A stretch of DNA of 64,000 nt from Clostridia bacterium (GTDB taxonomy: Bacteria; Bacillota; Clostridia; Oscillospirales; CAG-272). Made by a program: the position numbers and the translations under genes. Under the pieces are notes generated by a model. It did not search any database. It had not been told where the DNA came from and was given only the letters and a program-made list of their open reading frames with translations. Below are positions 52,882-62,900 of the stretch, piece after piece. The stretch's first letter is position 1. Each line of letters opens with the position of its first letter. Location: NCBI GenBank assembly GCA_017501245.1, contig JAFVXI010000025.1:1-64000 (forward strand), read 5' to 3'.

Positions 52882-55293
52882 ATGAAAAACTTAATTATCC
52901 GTCTGTTGGCGCTCATCCTTGTATTTATGATGGTTCTGCCGACGTTCACTGCCTGCTTCAACCAGGTTCCCGATGACGAAAATCCCGGCGATGGCGACGT
53001 TCCCACTCCTCCCGACGATGGCGACGATCCCGTAGTTCCCCCCGCACAGGACCTTGTCAAGATCGAGATGTCAGCATCAAAGTCTCAGATCGCAAAGGGC
53101 GAGACCGTGCAGGTCACCGCACGCGTTACCGGCGCTAAGAACACCCAGGTAACCTGGTCTGTCTCTCACCCCGACGTGGTTACCGTTGATGAAAACGGAC
53201 TTGTAACTATGGTCGGCGACATCACCATCGACACCATCATTACCGTAACCGCCACCTCTGTTGAAAGCAACACTGTAAAAGCAACCAAGACGCTTATAGC
53301 TAAGGCGCCCGTCGTTGACGGCAGAGTAGGTGAGCTCACCTCCGATATGCTCGTCGCAGTCGGCAACGCAAGCATCACCGTTTCCGGAACGGTAACCGAC
53401 GTTTATAACGATATCAACACCCCCGCAAACAGCTCTAACGAGATCTACGAGTTCACCATCGAGATGGCTGACGGCGCCTGGAAGGGCAGCTGGAATCACC
53501 AGGGCTCGAAGAACGTTATCGTAAGCAACTATCGCAGAGGCGATAAGGACGGAGTTAAGGATATGAACGGCAACTCCGGCCACGAGATGCTCGAGATGAT
53601 CATCGACAAGAACAATCAGGTCTACGCTAAGTCCATCAAGGACTATATGAGCTATCCCGCAGTCTGGGAGAGCCAGCACCTCTGGAACCACCTCGGCAAC
53701 CTCAACGTCAACAAGTTCACCTATGACGTAGAGAACGACGTATATAAGTATGCCATCGATCCCGAGAGCGTTGACGATATGTATCTGATGACCTACTTCG
53801 CATTCTCTCTCACTCCCATCCTCGGCAACGAGGACACCTTCATGGAGCTTTATCTCTACGTAGAGAACGGCGCCATCACCAAACTCATGGCACAGACCGC
53901 CGTAATTATGATCGGCGACGACCCCGAGAATCCCGTAGCTACCGAGTATACCACCGTTTCCGTCTCCTTCTCGAACGTTGGCACCACCGTCGTTCCCGAT
54001 CCCGCTCCTTACACTGCTCCCGAGTATGCAGATAAGCTTCAGGCTGCTCTCGATCAGATGAAGGATGCAGAGAATTACACCTTCCGTGTCGTTGACAGAA
54101 TGAACGCAATGCCCGACACCGGCGACTACGAGCTCTCCAGCATCGGCGGCGCAGGCAGCGTTGCTTCCTCCTCCACCGGTTCCGTCTCTCATCCTTATCA
54201 GAACACCGTCACCGCCACCGGCACCGCAGGCTCCGTTGGCCTTGTAACCCCCGAGGCTATCGTCATCGGCGTTACCGGTAAGTATAATTACAGCCTCGAC
54301 GGCAAGAACTATCACACCGAGTATTCCGGCTATAAGCAGAATAGCGACGGCACCTACGACGAGTTCGAGTCGGATGCAAACGGCCTCTACGGAACCAAGA
54401 AGGTTGAGGGCAGCATCTTTGATATCATGCCCGACTTCGACGTATCCGCAAGCATCTTCCGCCTCACCGGAATGATGATGAACGTCGATACAGGTAAATA
54501 TGAGTATACATTTGCGCTCCGTGAGGCGGCTATAACCAGAGAGGTTGCTATGGAGCTCTGCGCTTACAGCTATGCAGACGATGCGGCTGCAACCTCCGCA
54601 ATGCTCCTCAGCGTTAAGGTCGACGAGGACGGAAACCTCATCTCGGTTCAGTTCCCCTACGATCTTGGCGGCGTATACAGCGGCTCTTGCGTCGTTTCCT
54701 ACGAGAAGGTCGGCACCACCGCTATCGCAGATGGCGCATTTGACAACTACCGTCCGAGAGTTCCCGAAACTGCTTGGAGCCAGTACACTCTCGACGATTA
54801 CTATCACCTTTACACCACCCTTTGCAAGAACTACGGCTGCTACGATGAGGCAAGTGGCACCTACAACCACGCAGGTCATACCGCAACTGCTGACGTCGTG
54901 CTTCAGGGCATCCTTGGCGAGGCTTCGGCAAACGTGCCCTCTCCCGAGGTTCTTATGAAGCTCTTCGGCGACAACATCAGCGGCCCCTTCTATAATTGGA
55001 AGGAGGTCAACGGTGAGAACCACGGCTATATGAGCATCACCACCCACAGCACCGAGTTTGACGAGAATGCAAAGATCACAAACTACGAGGAGCTTATGCA
55101 GGCGGTCATCGACGAGCTTGCTAAGTACGGCTTCACCCTCTCCGCAGCTAACACCGATATGTCTGGCGGCGAGAGCGGAAGAGCAGACCGCTACGTAACT
55201 CTCATTCACGAGAGCGGCATTAAGATCGTTATCGAAAACAACCACACCAAGTATCTCTGGGTATATATCTGCGATCTCCAGACTCCGATGTGA
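52882..55293 (+). CDS. Large lipoprotein with Big_2 domain, paralogue of its upstream neighbour
   Basis: 803 residues, AAAGG before ATG. The signal peptide ends in TFTAC (Cys about 25) and is followed by an acidic Pro/Asp linker (NPGDGDVPTPPDDGDDP). Residues ~60-150: Big_2 (KIEMSASKSQIAKGETVQVT). An unrecognised beta-rich body follows, with AALDQMKDAENYTFRVVDRM, similar to the corresponding part of the protein before it. The end is a compact alpha/beta domain (QAVIDELAKYGFTLSAANTD...YLWVYICDL). The function is unknown; co-transcription with opp and the subtilase suggests capture of substrates at the surface. Confidence 0.72.
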   Translation: MKNLIIRLLALILVFMMVLPTFTACFNQVPDDENPGDGDVPTPPDDGDDPVVPPAQDLVKIEMSASKSQIAKGETVQVTARVTGAKNTQVTWSVSHPDVVTVDENGLVTMVGDITIDTIITVTATSVESNTVKATKTLIAKAPVVDGRVGELTSDMLVAVGNASITVSGTVTDVYNDINTPANSSNEIYEFTIEMADGAWKGSWNHQGSKNVIVSNYRRGDKDGVKDMNGNSGHEMLEMIIDKNNQVYAKSIKDYMSYPAVWESQHLWNHLGNLNVNKFTYDVENDVYKYAIDPESVDDMYLMTYFAFSLTPILGNEDTFMELYLYVENGAITKLMAQTAVIMIGDDPENPVATEYTTVSVSFSNVGTTVVPDPAPYTAPEYADKLQAALDQMKDAENYTFRVVDRMNAMPDTGDYELSSIGGAGSVASSSTGSVSHPYQNTVTATGTAGSVGLVTPEAIVIGVTGKYNYSLDGKNYHTEYSGYKQNSDGTYDEFESDANGLYGTKKVEGSIFDIMPDFDVSASIFRLTGMMMNVDTGKYEYTFALREAAITREVAMELCAYSYADDAAATSAMLLSVKVDEDGNLISVQFPYDLGGVYSGSCVVSYEKVGTTAIADGAFDNYRPRVPETAWSQYTLDDYYHLYTTLCKNYGCYDEASGTYNHAGHTATADVVLQGILGEASANVPSPEVLMKLFGDNISGPFYNWKEVNGENHGYMSITTHSTEFDENAKITNYEELMQAVIDELAKYGFTLSAANTDMSGGESGRADRYVTLIHESGIKIVIENNHTKYLWVYICDLQTPM

Positions 55294-55369
55294 TCAGCTG
55301 CTTTCAGCGTTTAGCTCACATCAAAAATAAGCCCTTGTGGTTTATCTACACCAACAAAGGGGAAGTTTT

Positions 55370-58300
55370 ATGAAAAAACTACTAAAGGCCGCACTCTTAT
55401 GCGTGCTGTGTATCCTTATTTTTACCTCGTGTATGTTCTGGGAAAAGCCGGACGACGACGGTCCGCCGAATGATGATGAAAATCCGACGGACACCGACAA
55501 GCCGACCGTTCCCCCGACTCCTGACATCCCGACCGACCCACCCGCTGACACGCCGCTCGGCGTGTCGGTGGAGAGCCTGGTCAGCTCGGTCGCTATCAAG
55601 GACGAGGCGGTATCCGATTACGACTTCACGGCGCTCTTCAAGATCACCGATGAGGGCGTAGAGGTCAGCGTTTTAGCCGAGTATATCGACAAGAACGCCG
55701 TTAGCACCACCCCCGGAGAATACACCGTCTACTGCACCTACGGCGGCAAGGAGGCATCTGTTACCGTAGAGGTCATTGCTACGGTATATTCGCTCACTCT
55801 TTCCGAGGATAGCGTCGATCTTAGCCAGTCCGAGTTGGCAGCATACGACTTCAAGTCGCTCTTTACGGCAGAAAAGGACGGCGAGACGGTAGCTATCACC
55901 GACGAGATGATAACCACCGACCTTACGGCCGAGCCCGGTGTATATGAGTATACCGTCAGCTTTGGCGGCATCTCAAGGACTCTATCCGTCACCGTTGTGC
56001 CAAATCACTGGGTTGAGGCGATCCCCGCCTACCGTGAATTGTCGCTCACACTCTCCGAGCTTGCGGAGTTTGACTTCACCTCGCTCTTCTCGCTGTTTAT
56101 CGACGGCGCTCCCGTCCGTGTCACGTCAGATATGATCGATATATCGGCTTTGGAGAGTGCAGAGATCGGCGGAGTCTATAAGGTCTTATTCGCCCATACG
56201 TATGACGGCACCTCCGCAGCGAGCGAATGCCTTATCCGTATCGTGGAGGAGCAAAAGATCTCTATCAGAGCAAAAAACATCGTAACCTATCCGAATGGCG
56301 CACCAATCGACCTTGCTTCTTTATTTGAAATAAGGAAGGGCGACACCGTTCTCGAAGCGCCCGTGCGCTATATCACCGGCAGCATTGATTACACCGCCGA
56401 GGGCGTCTATCCCATAACCCTTAACTATCCCGATCACGAGCCCGTGGTGGCAGAGGTCGAGGTAAAGGGCGGCGTAGTGATCCTCGCTCCCGACGGCGTT
56501 ACCGTCCGTAAGGGCACCTCTGTTGCGGATTATCCCTTTGAAAACGACGTTACCGTCATCATAAACGGCGTGCGCTTTACCGAGATCCCGATCAGCTGCT
56601 TCGATCTTTCCGCAGTTGATTTCAACACGGTCGGCGACTACCCCGTAACACTCACCATCAAATATAACGAAACGCCACTCTCCGGTCTTGCAGGCGTTGC
56701 AAAATACGAGAACGTCACCAAAACCATCACCTACACCGTCTCCGACGTTGCCTACGAGGCGTCGGTAAAGGCGCCCTCGCTGCTCCTCGGTATAGGAACG
56801 ACGTCCTATAACGTATTTAACAACCTCTTCGTCAAGATCAACGGCATCAATCAGACCTTCACCACGAATCCCAACCACGTAGACATCATATCCTGCTATG
56901 CAGAGGTGCTGTCGGAGCCCATCGACTTTACAAGCGTGGCGGATCAGGAGGTGCGAGTTGCCGTTTACGTAAACGGACCCGAAAGCGAGCCTATCGAGCT
57001 TTCGTATAGCCTGCGTGTTGAGGCTGATATCAGCATCACCGCCGACGGCGCTCAGGTCTTCGTGGGCAGCCCCCTTCTCGTTAAGGATCTGTTCCACATA
57101 ACCGAGGCAGGCAAGCCCGTGCCCGTAACCTACGATATGATCTCGGGCAAGGTCGACGTCTTTAAGGCAGGCACCTACACCGCTTCTCTCGTCTACCGAG
57201 GCATACATACCGAGGCGACCGTCGTCGTGCTTGACGACGAGATGCTTGGCACCTATCACACCAAGCTCACCACCATCGGAACCGCAGACAGCGAGGACGG
57301 TGACGGCTATATCGAGTCGGGCGAGAAGGCGAAGCAGCTTGCAGACCTTATCATCCGCTCCGACGGAACGGTTATGATGCAGGGCAGGAGCTGTCCCATC
57401 GTCTCGGCTATCGACGAGCGTACGTTTACAATTCGGTATTATTCCTTCTTACACACTCTCCACTACGATGACGGCGTCGTCACCGTAGATCCCGAAAACT
57501 CCATTAAGCTCAGCTACAGTAATGAAAAGCGCCCCGCAGTTTATTTCCACGAGAGGGATTGGACGGTCGAGAAGCGCTTCACCGTGGATCAGACGAGCAG
57601 CTACGTGCTTGATTCTGCAACCGGTGCTCATTACAGCATAGATCTCTTCTATCTCACCTCAACCAAGGGCGAGCCCTCCGTCTGGTACGGACAGAAGGTG
57701 CATCTCGTCTCGAAGATCTCCTCCGACACCGTCTACGTCAACACCTGGGGCGTGGCTGAGGTCGGCTCCGGCTTTGAGAGCGCCGCCGTCGGCGACGTAG
57801 CACAGATAACCCTCGATGGCATCACCTATGAATTCACCATCCTTTCTTCAAAGGCAGGAAAGATCAATAAAGAGGATGAGATCAACAAGATCTGGGCTAA
57901 CCAAACCTTTACGGGAACCGTAGAAGGCAAGGAAGCTCAGTTAAAAGTAAACAATTATGGACATTATACCCTCTGGGTGGACGGAGTAAAGCTCCTCACC
58001 ACCGATATGCAGTCCTTCTACCGTATGAAGTACGGTGGAGTAAACGAGGCTGCCTCCTCGCTCATCCTCTACGATTATGCAGATGATGAATACGAGCCTT
58101 ATTCCTATTACTTTATGATAGACGAGGCGGCTCACAGCTTCACGCTCGTAGAGAGGGATAGCCTGTTCGGCTTCTACGAGCTTGGAGATATGTATATCTT
58201 CCTGAACGGCTACGGCCACGGCGTTATCAATTTTAATAAGAAGTCATACACGGTGACCGAGCTTGCCTATGAGCTGATAGGGCAGGAGCTTCATATCACG

Positions 58301-59770
58301 TATCTTGACACTATCCCCACCTTCACTCACGGAAAGGGCGCCGTGCTTTACACCCATCCGCTTGGCAACCTGCTTACGGCAAAGTCATTTGCAGACGTCT
58401 GCGAGGTGGGAGCGGTCTGGCGCAACAGCGTCATCGTTGACGGTGCTATAGTGGATATGGAAACGCTTCAGATCGGCGCAGGCACCAAGGCTAAGGACGA
58501 GTTCTATCAGCGCATATCCATTACCACCAAGGATGGCGTAATGAGCGATACGGATAAGAAGGCTTGCCTCACCACAAACACCGTTAAGTGGACAGCGCCC
58601 GGCTTCTACCGCTTTGCAGTAACCGTTTCGGTCGGCGGTGAGAAGGTGACGTCCTATTATACGGTTCAGATCCTTTCATCTCTGGCGACCGAGGCTCCCA
58701 TAGCACAGATCTTCGGCCAGGGCATCCTCTTCCAGAACAGCTTTTTCTCGCTCGATCTCTACGGACGTATCAAGCTCAGCATCGGTGATGTCACCTATGC
58801 AGGCCTTGCAACCTTCGGGGCAGAGAACAGTGAGTTCAGCGGCAGAGCCTACGCTCCCGACGGCAGTATGATCGCTCTTCGCGGCGGCATGCTTCACGAC
58901 GGTGTCATCAAGGTCACCTCATCGGGCGCCGCTAACTTCACCGAGCTTTACACGACCGGCTCGGCAGCGGTTGCAGGCTGTAGCGGTGCAGTGCTTCGTG
59001 CCTTCACCGTCGGCGGCAAAACCATATACCGCCTTGCAGCATCTCTCTCCGGCATCGGAGAGGAGGCGAGCGTAACCTGCCTGGGCACCGACAGCCCCTT
59101 CGTGGTCGGTGCGATCCTTAAGGTAGAATCCGCAAGCAAAACCGTCTACGTTAAGGTCAACAGCTGGGGCAGCCCCTCTCAGGGACTGACCGAGTCCGAC
59201 CCGTGGCGAGGCACCTATACCTCGGAGGGCAAGGACGACCTCGTCCTCGACGGCTTCGGCAAGGCGACCCTCGGCGATAACGTCGGCAGCTACCGCCGAA
59301 ACGGTAAATGGATCGTCGTTAATTTCACCGGCCTTCACGGCTTCCTCGTTGACACCGAAAGCTACACCTACACTGAGGAGGCGCTCCCCTTCGGAGCCGC
59401 AAGCTTCGTAGGAAAGAGCTTTGGCGTCAGCTACAAGTTCGTCTGCGACGGCGTGATCTACGATGCCTCGACCACCTTCGCCTTCCTTGAGGATGGCAAG
59501 GTCACTATCACCTCCACATCACCCTCGCACGACAGCGCAACCGACGGATGCACGGTCGATACCTATTCGCCCGTATTCGTCACCTCTGACGCAAATCCTG
59601 CGACCTATTCGGTTTCTGCTGATATGCTTACCGTTTCCGTCGGTGGCATCAGCTTCACCTTCTACGTGGAGGACGTGATATCCGTAAATCAGCTCAAGCT
59701 GAATTCCACAAACCTTCCCGACGATGCGCACGGCTATATCTCGATCGGCGCCGTGCTTACTCTCGGATGA
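55370..59770 (+). CDS. Large lipoprotein with tandem Ig-like domains
   Basis: 1466 residues from ATG 55370 (AAGGGGAAG upstream). The signal peptide ends in IFTSC (Cys about 21), followed by a long Asp/Pro/Thr linker. Residues ~65-630 hold about six Ig-like units of 80-100 residues, with recurring (Y/F)DF(T/K)(A/S)LF and PGVYEYTVSFGG-type endings. The C-terminal ~800 residues are beta-rich and include a module (YTSEGKDDLVLDGFGKATLG, about residues 1280-1340) that also occurs in the next protein. There is no enzyme motif. Likely an extended stalk presenting binding modules. Confidence 0.72.
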   Translation: MKKLLKAALLCVLCILIFTSCMFWEKPDDDGPPNDDENPTDTDKPTVPPTPDIPTDPPADTPLGVSVESLVSSVAIKDEAVSDYDFTALFKITDEGVEVSVLAEYIDKNAVSTTPGEYTVYCTYGGKEASVTVEVIATVYSLTLSEDSVDLSQSELAAYDFKSLFTAEKDGETVAITDEMITTDLTAEPGVYEYTVSFGGISRTLSVTVVPNHWVEAIPAYRELSLTLSELAEFDFTSLFSLFIDGAPVRVTSDMIDISALESAEIGGVYKVLFAHTYDGTSAASECLIRIVEEQKISIRAKNIVTYPNGAPIDLASLFEIRKGDTVLEAPVRYITGSIDYTAEGVYPITLNYPDHEPVVAEVEVKGGVVILAPDGVTVRKGTSVADYPFENDVTVIINGVRFTEIPISCFDLSAVDFNTVGDYPVTLTIKYNETPLSGLAGVAKYENVTKTITYTVSDVAYEASVKAPSLLLGIGTTSYNVFNNLFVKINGINQTFTTNPNHVDIISCYAEVLSEPIDFTSVADQEVRVAVYVNGPESEPIELSYSLRVEADISITADGAQVFVGSPLLVKDLFHITEAGKPVPVTYDMISGKVDVFKAGTYTASLVYRGIHTEATVVVLDDEMLGTYHTKLTTIGTADSEDGDGYIESGEKAKQLADLIIRSDGTVMMQGRSCPIVSAIDERTFTIRYYSFLHTLHYDDGVVTVDPENSIKLSYSNEKRPAVYFHERDWTVEKRFTVDQTSSYVLDSATGAHYSIDLFYLTSTKGEPSVWYGQKVHLVSKISSDTVYVNTWGVAEVGSGFESAAVGDVAQITLDGITYEFTILSSKAGKINKEDEINKIWANQTFTGTVEGKEAQLKVNNYGHYTLWVDGVKLLTTDMQSFYRMKYGGVNEAASSLILYDYADDEYEPYSYYFMIDEAAHSFTLVERDSLFGFYELGDMYIFLNGYGHGVINFNKKSYTVTELAYELIGQELHITYLDTIPTFTHGKGAVLYTHPLGNLLTAKSFADVCEVGAVWRNSVIVDGAIVDMETLQIGAGTKAKDEFYQRISITTKDGVMSDTDKKACLTTNTVKWTAPGFYRFAVTVSVGGEKVTSYYTVQILSSLATEAPIAQIFGQGILFQNSFFSLDLYGRIKLSIGDVTYAGLATFGAENSEFSGRAYAPDGSMIALRGGMLHDGVIKVTSSGAANFTELYTTGSAAVAGCSGAVLRAFTVGGKTIYRLAASLSGIGEEASVTCLGTDSPFVVGAILKVESASKTVYVKVNSWGSPSQGLTESDPWRGTYTSEGKDDLVLDGFGKATLGDNVGSYRRNGKWIVVNFTGLHGFLVDTESYTYTEEALPFGAASFVGKSFGVSYKFVCDGVIYDASTTFAFLEDGKVTITSTSPSHDSATDGCTVDTYSPVFVTSDANPATYSVSADMLTVSVGGISFTFYVEDVISVNQLKLNSTNLPDDAHGYISIGAVLTLG

Positions 59771-59908
59771 TATTTACTAAAAATCCACAGCTTAAGACAT
59801 CATTAGTTATTTATGAGGAGGGAAGCTCCTTGTCATAGCAGTAGTCAGTGCCGGACGACCTATGCCAAAGCGCTTCCACATCCTCAGTTAATAAAGGAGA
59901 AAAAAACA

Positions 59909-62900
59909 ATGAACGCAAAGAAAATTTTGGCGATGCTTGTTTTGACGTTAATGCTGGTTGCATTGTTCACCTCCTGTGAATCTCTCGGGGACATCTTCGG
60001 CCCCAAGGACGAGCACGAGCATGAATATGCTGGCTGGACCATTCAGACACCGCCGACCGAACAGGACACCGGTATTGCCATTGGCAAATGCGAATGTGAA
60101 GATTCGAGAAAGTTTGTCATTCCGGCTTTAACCGATTCTTCGGTTTGGACAAAGACTGAAACCCCCGCAACTCACGTTGACAAGGGTCTCACGGTCTACA
60201 CCTCCGTTTACGGATCCGTGGAGATCGAGTCTGACGTTATTCCTCACGAATGGACCTACACCCTTACCACCGAGCCTACCGAGGCGGCTGAAGGTGCAGC
60301 AGAGAGATCCTGCGCATGCGGCGCAACCGAAACCGTCGTCGTACCCGCACTCTCCGATGCTACCGTATGGTCATCCGAGGTAACAAAGGCTCCCACTCAT
60401 CTTGAGGAGGGCGAAAAGACCTACACCTCCGCTCTTTACGGCAGCGTTAAGGTCGCTATCGCAAAGACTGCTGACCACAGCTTCGGCGCATGGGTTGTTA
60501 TCACCCAGGCAACCGAGACCGCAGAGGGCTCCGCTGAGCGCGAGTGCGCTTGCGGCGACAAGGAGACCGGCGTAATCCCCGTTCTCACCGACGCAACCGT
60601 TTGGACCGCTGAGGTTACCGTAGCTCCTACTCACCTTACTCTTGGTGAGAAGACCTATACCTCCGCTCTTTATGGCACCGTTAAGGTAACTCTTGCAAAG
60701 ACTACCGAGCACAGCCACGGCGCATGGGTAGTAATTACTCAGGCAACCGAGACCGCAGAGGGCTCCGCTGAGCGTGAGTGCGCTTGCGGCGACAAGGAGA
60801 CCGGCGTTATTCCCGTTCTCACCGACGCAACCGTTTGGACCGCTGAGATCACCAAGGCTCCCTCTCACCTTGAAGAGGGCGAGAAGACCTATACCTCCGC
60901 TCTTTACGGCACCGTTAAGGTAACTCTTGCAAAGACCACTGAGCACAGCCACGGCGCATGGGTTGTTATCACCCAGGCAACCGAGACCGCAGAGGGCTCC
61001 GCTGAGCGCGAGTGCGCATGCGGCGACAAGGAGACCGGCGTTATCCCCGTTCTCACCGACGCAACCGTTTGGACCGCTGAGATCACCAAGGCTCCCTCTC
61101 ATCTTGAGGAGGGCGAGAAGACCTACACCTCCGCTCTTTACGGCACGGTAAAGGTATCCCTTCCTAAGAATTCGGATCACGGCTACGGCGCATGGGTAGT
61201 TATCACCCAGGCAACCGAGACCGTAGAGGGCTCCGCCGAGCGTGAGTGCGCTTGCGGCGAAAAGGAGACCGGCGTTATCCCCGTTCTTACCGATGCTACC
61301 GTCTGGGCAGCTGAGGTTACCGTAGCTCCTACTCACCTTACTCTTGGTGAGAAGACCTACACCTCCGCTCTTTATGGCAGCGTGAAGGTAACCCTTGCAA
61401 AGACTCCCGATCACTCCTACGGTGCTTGGACGGTCATCACCGCTCCCACCGAGACCGCTGAGGGCTCCGCTGAGCGCGAGTGCGCTTGCGGCGACAAGGA
61501 GACCGGCGCAGTTCCTAAGCTTACCGACACCACCGTATGGACGGCTGAGGTTACCACCCTCGCAATCTACAATGCAAAGGGCGAGATGACCTACACCTCT
61601 CTGCTTTACGGCACCTATACTGCAGAGATCGCAAAGCTGGTCGCTCCCTATGACGGAAAGACCTACGCCAACCTCGTCTTTGACGGCGAGCTTGAGGACA
61701 GCAACAAGGTAACCGTTGCTCAGGACACCTGGAGCGGCGCTACTCTCACCCTTGATGAGAATGGCTTCGGCTTCTGCACCTCTTATCCTTACCGCGGCTT
61801 CACTCAGATCACGATGGTAGATCCCGAAACAGGCAGGATCAACGTCACCATCTACGACATTATCTCTACTGATGCGGACGGCAACGCTCTTGCTGACCCC
61901 GTTCCCAACTACGAGAGCTACACTACATATGCGGCATACGTTGATTTTGCTACCGGCATCATCGTCCGTGCGAGAAACAGTGCTTTCGATTACGTAGTGC
62001 TCTATACTCCCTTCGAGGCAGAGCCCTCCTCCGACGCTGCACAGGCTTCCTCCTGGAACGGTAATGCTATGGCAATTACCTATACTGTAAACGGCACCTC
62101 CTACAACGTATACTGCACGAGCGAGAGAGCGTATATCGGCGTTAGCTTCACCGATATGGCAGGAAATGCCGTAAGCGCTGACGCTTGCTACAACGCACCC
62201 TGCGTTTATATTAAGGATGCAAACGGCGCACTTATCGCATCCTACGGCTACGACGGCGAAAAGCAGAATGCTCTTGACGGCTTCGAGGGCAGCTACACCG
62301 GCGATATGGGCGAGCTCGTCGTATCCGGCTTCGGCACGCTTACTCTCGGCGGCACCGCCGGCAGCTACGTTCAGGCAGCTGATGGCGATTCTCACGACCT
62401 TAACGTATATCTTAAGGACGCTGACGGAAACGTCACTCACTTCTACACCGTGACCCTCGGCGAGGGCACCTACACCGCAAGCATGCCTAAGGTCACCGTA
62501 AGCTTCGTAACCGGTGGATATGCTGAGCAGGCGCCCATCGAGTATAACAAGAACGTTCCTCAGACCCTTCCCACCTACACTCATGAAACCATGACCTTCA
62601 AGGGCTGGTTCTATGATGCGGATTGCACTCAGCCCGTTGAGGCAGCCTTCGTTCCCACCTCTGACGTAACCCTTTACGCTCAGTGGAAGTCCAAGGTCGT
62701 TATCTACCTCATCGGCGTTGCTGACGGCGATGCATCCGTGCTTTACCTTGGCGAGGGCGACGTCATCGGCGACTTCCTTCCCGCTTATGGACTCGACGTT
62801 GAAAACTCCAGAAGGTTCGACGCATGGTACGTTGACGCAAACGCAAACGGCGAGCTTGACGAGGAGGACTTCGCACTCGACCTTGAAACCACCATCACCG

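Noticed and set aside
53077..55245. 722-codon open frame on the - strand
   Set aside because: Antisense shadow of the Big_2 lipoprotein gene, with low-complexity Val/Gly-rich translation and no start signal.
60035..61660. CRISPR-like regular repetition
   Set aside because: The period is 234 bases without unique spacers and lies in frame within a coding sequence; it is a protein repeat.
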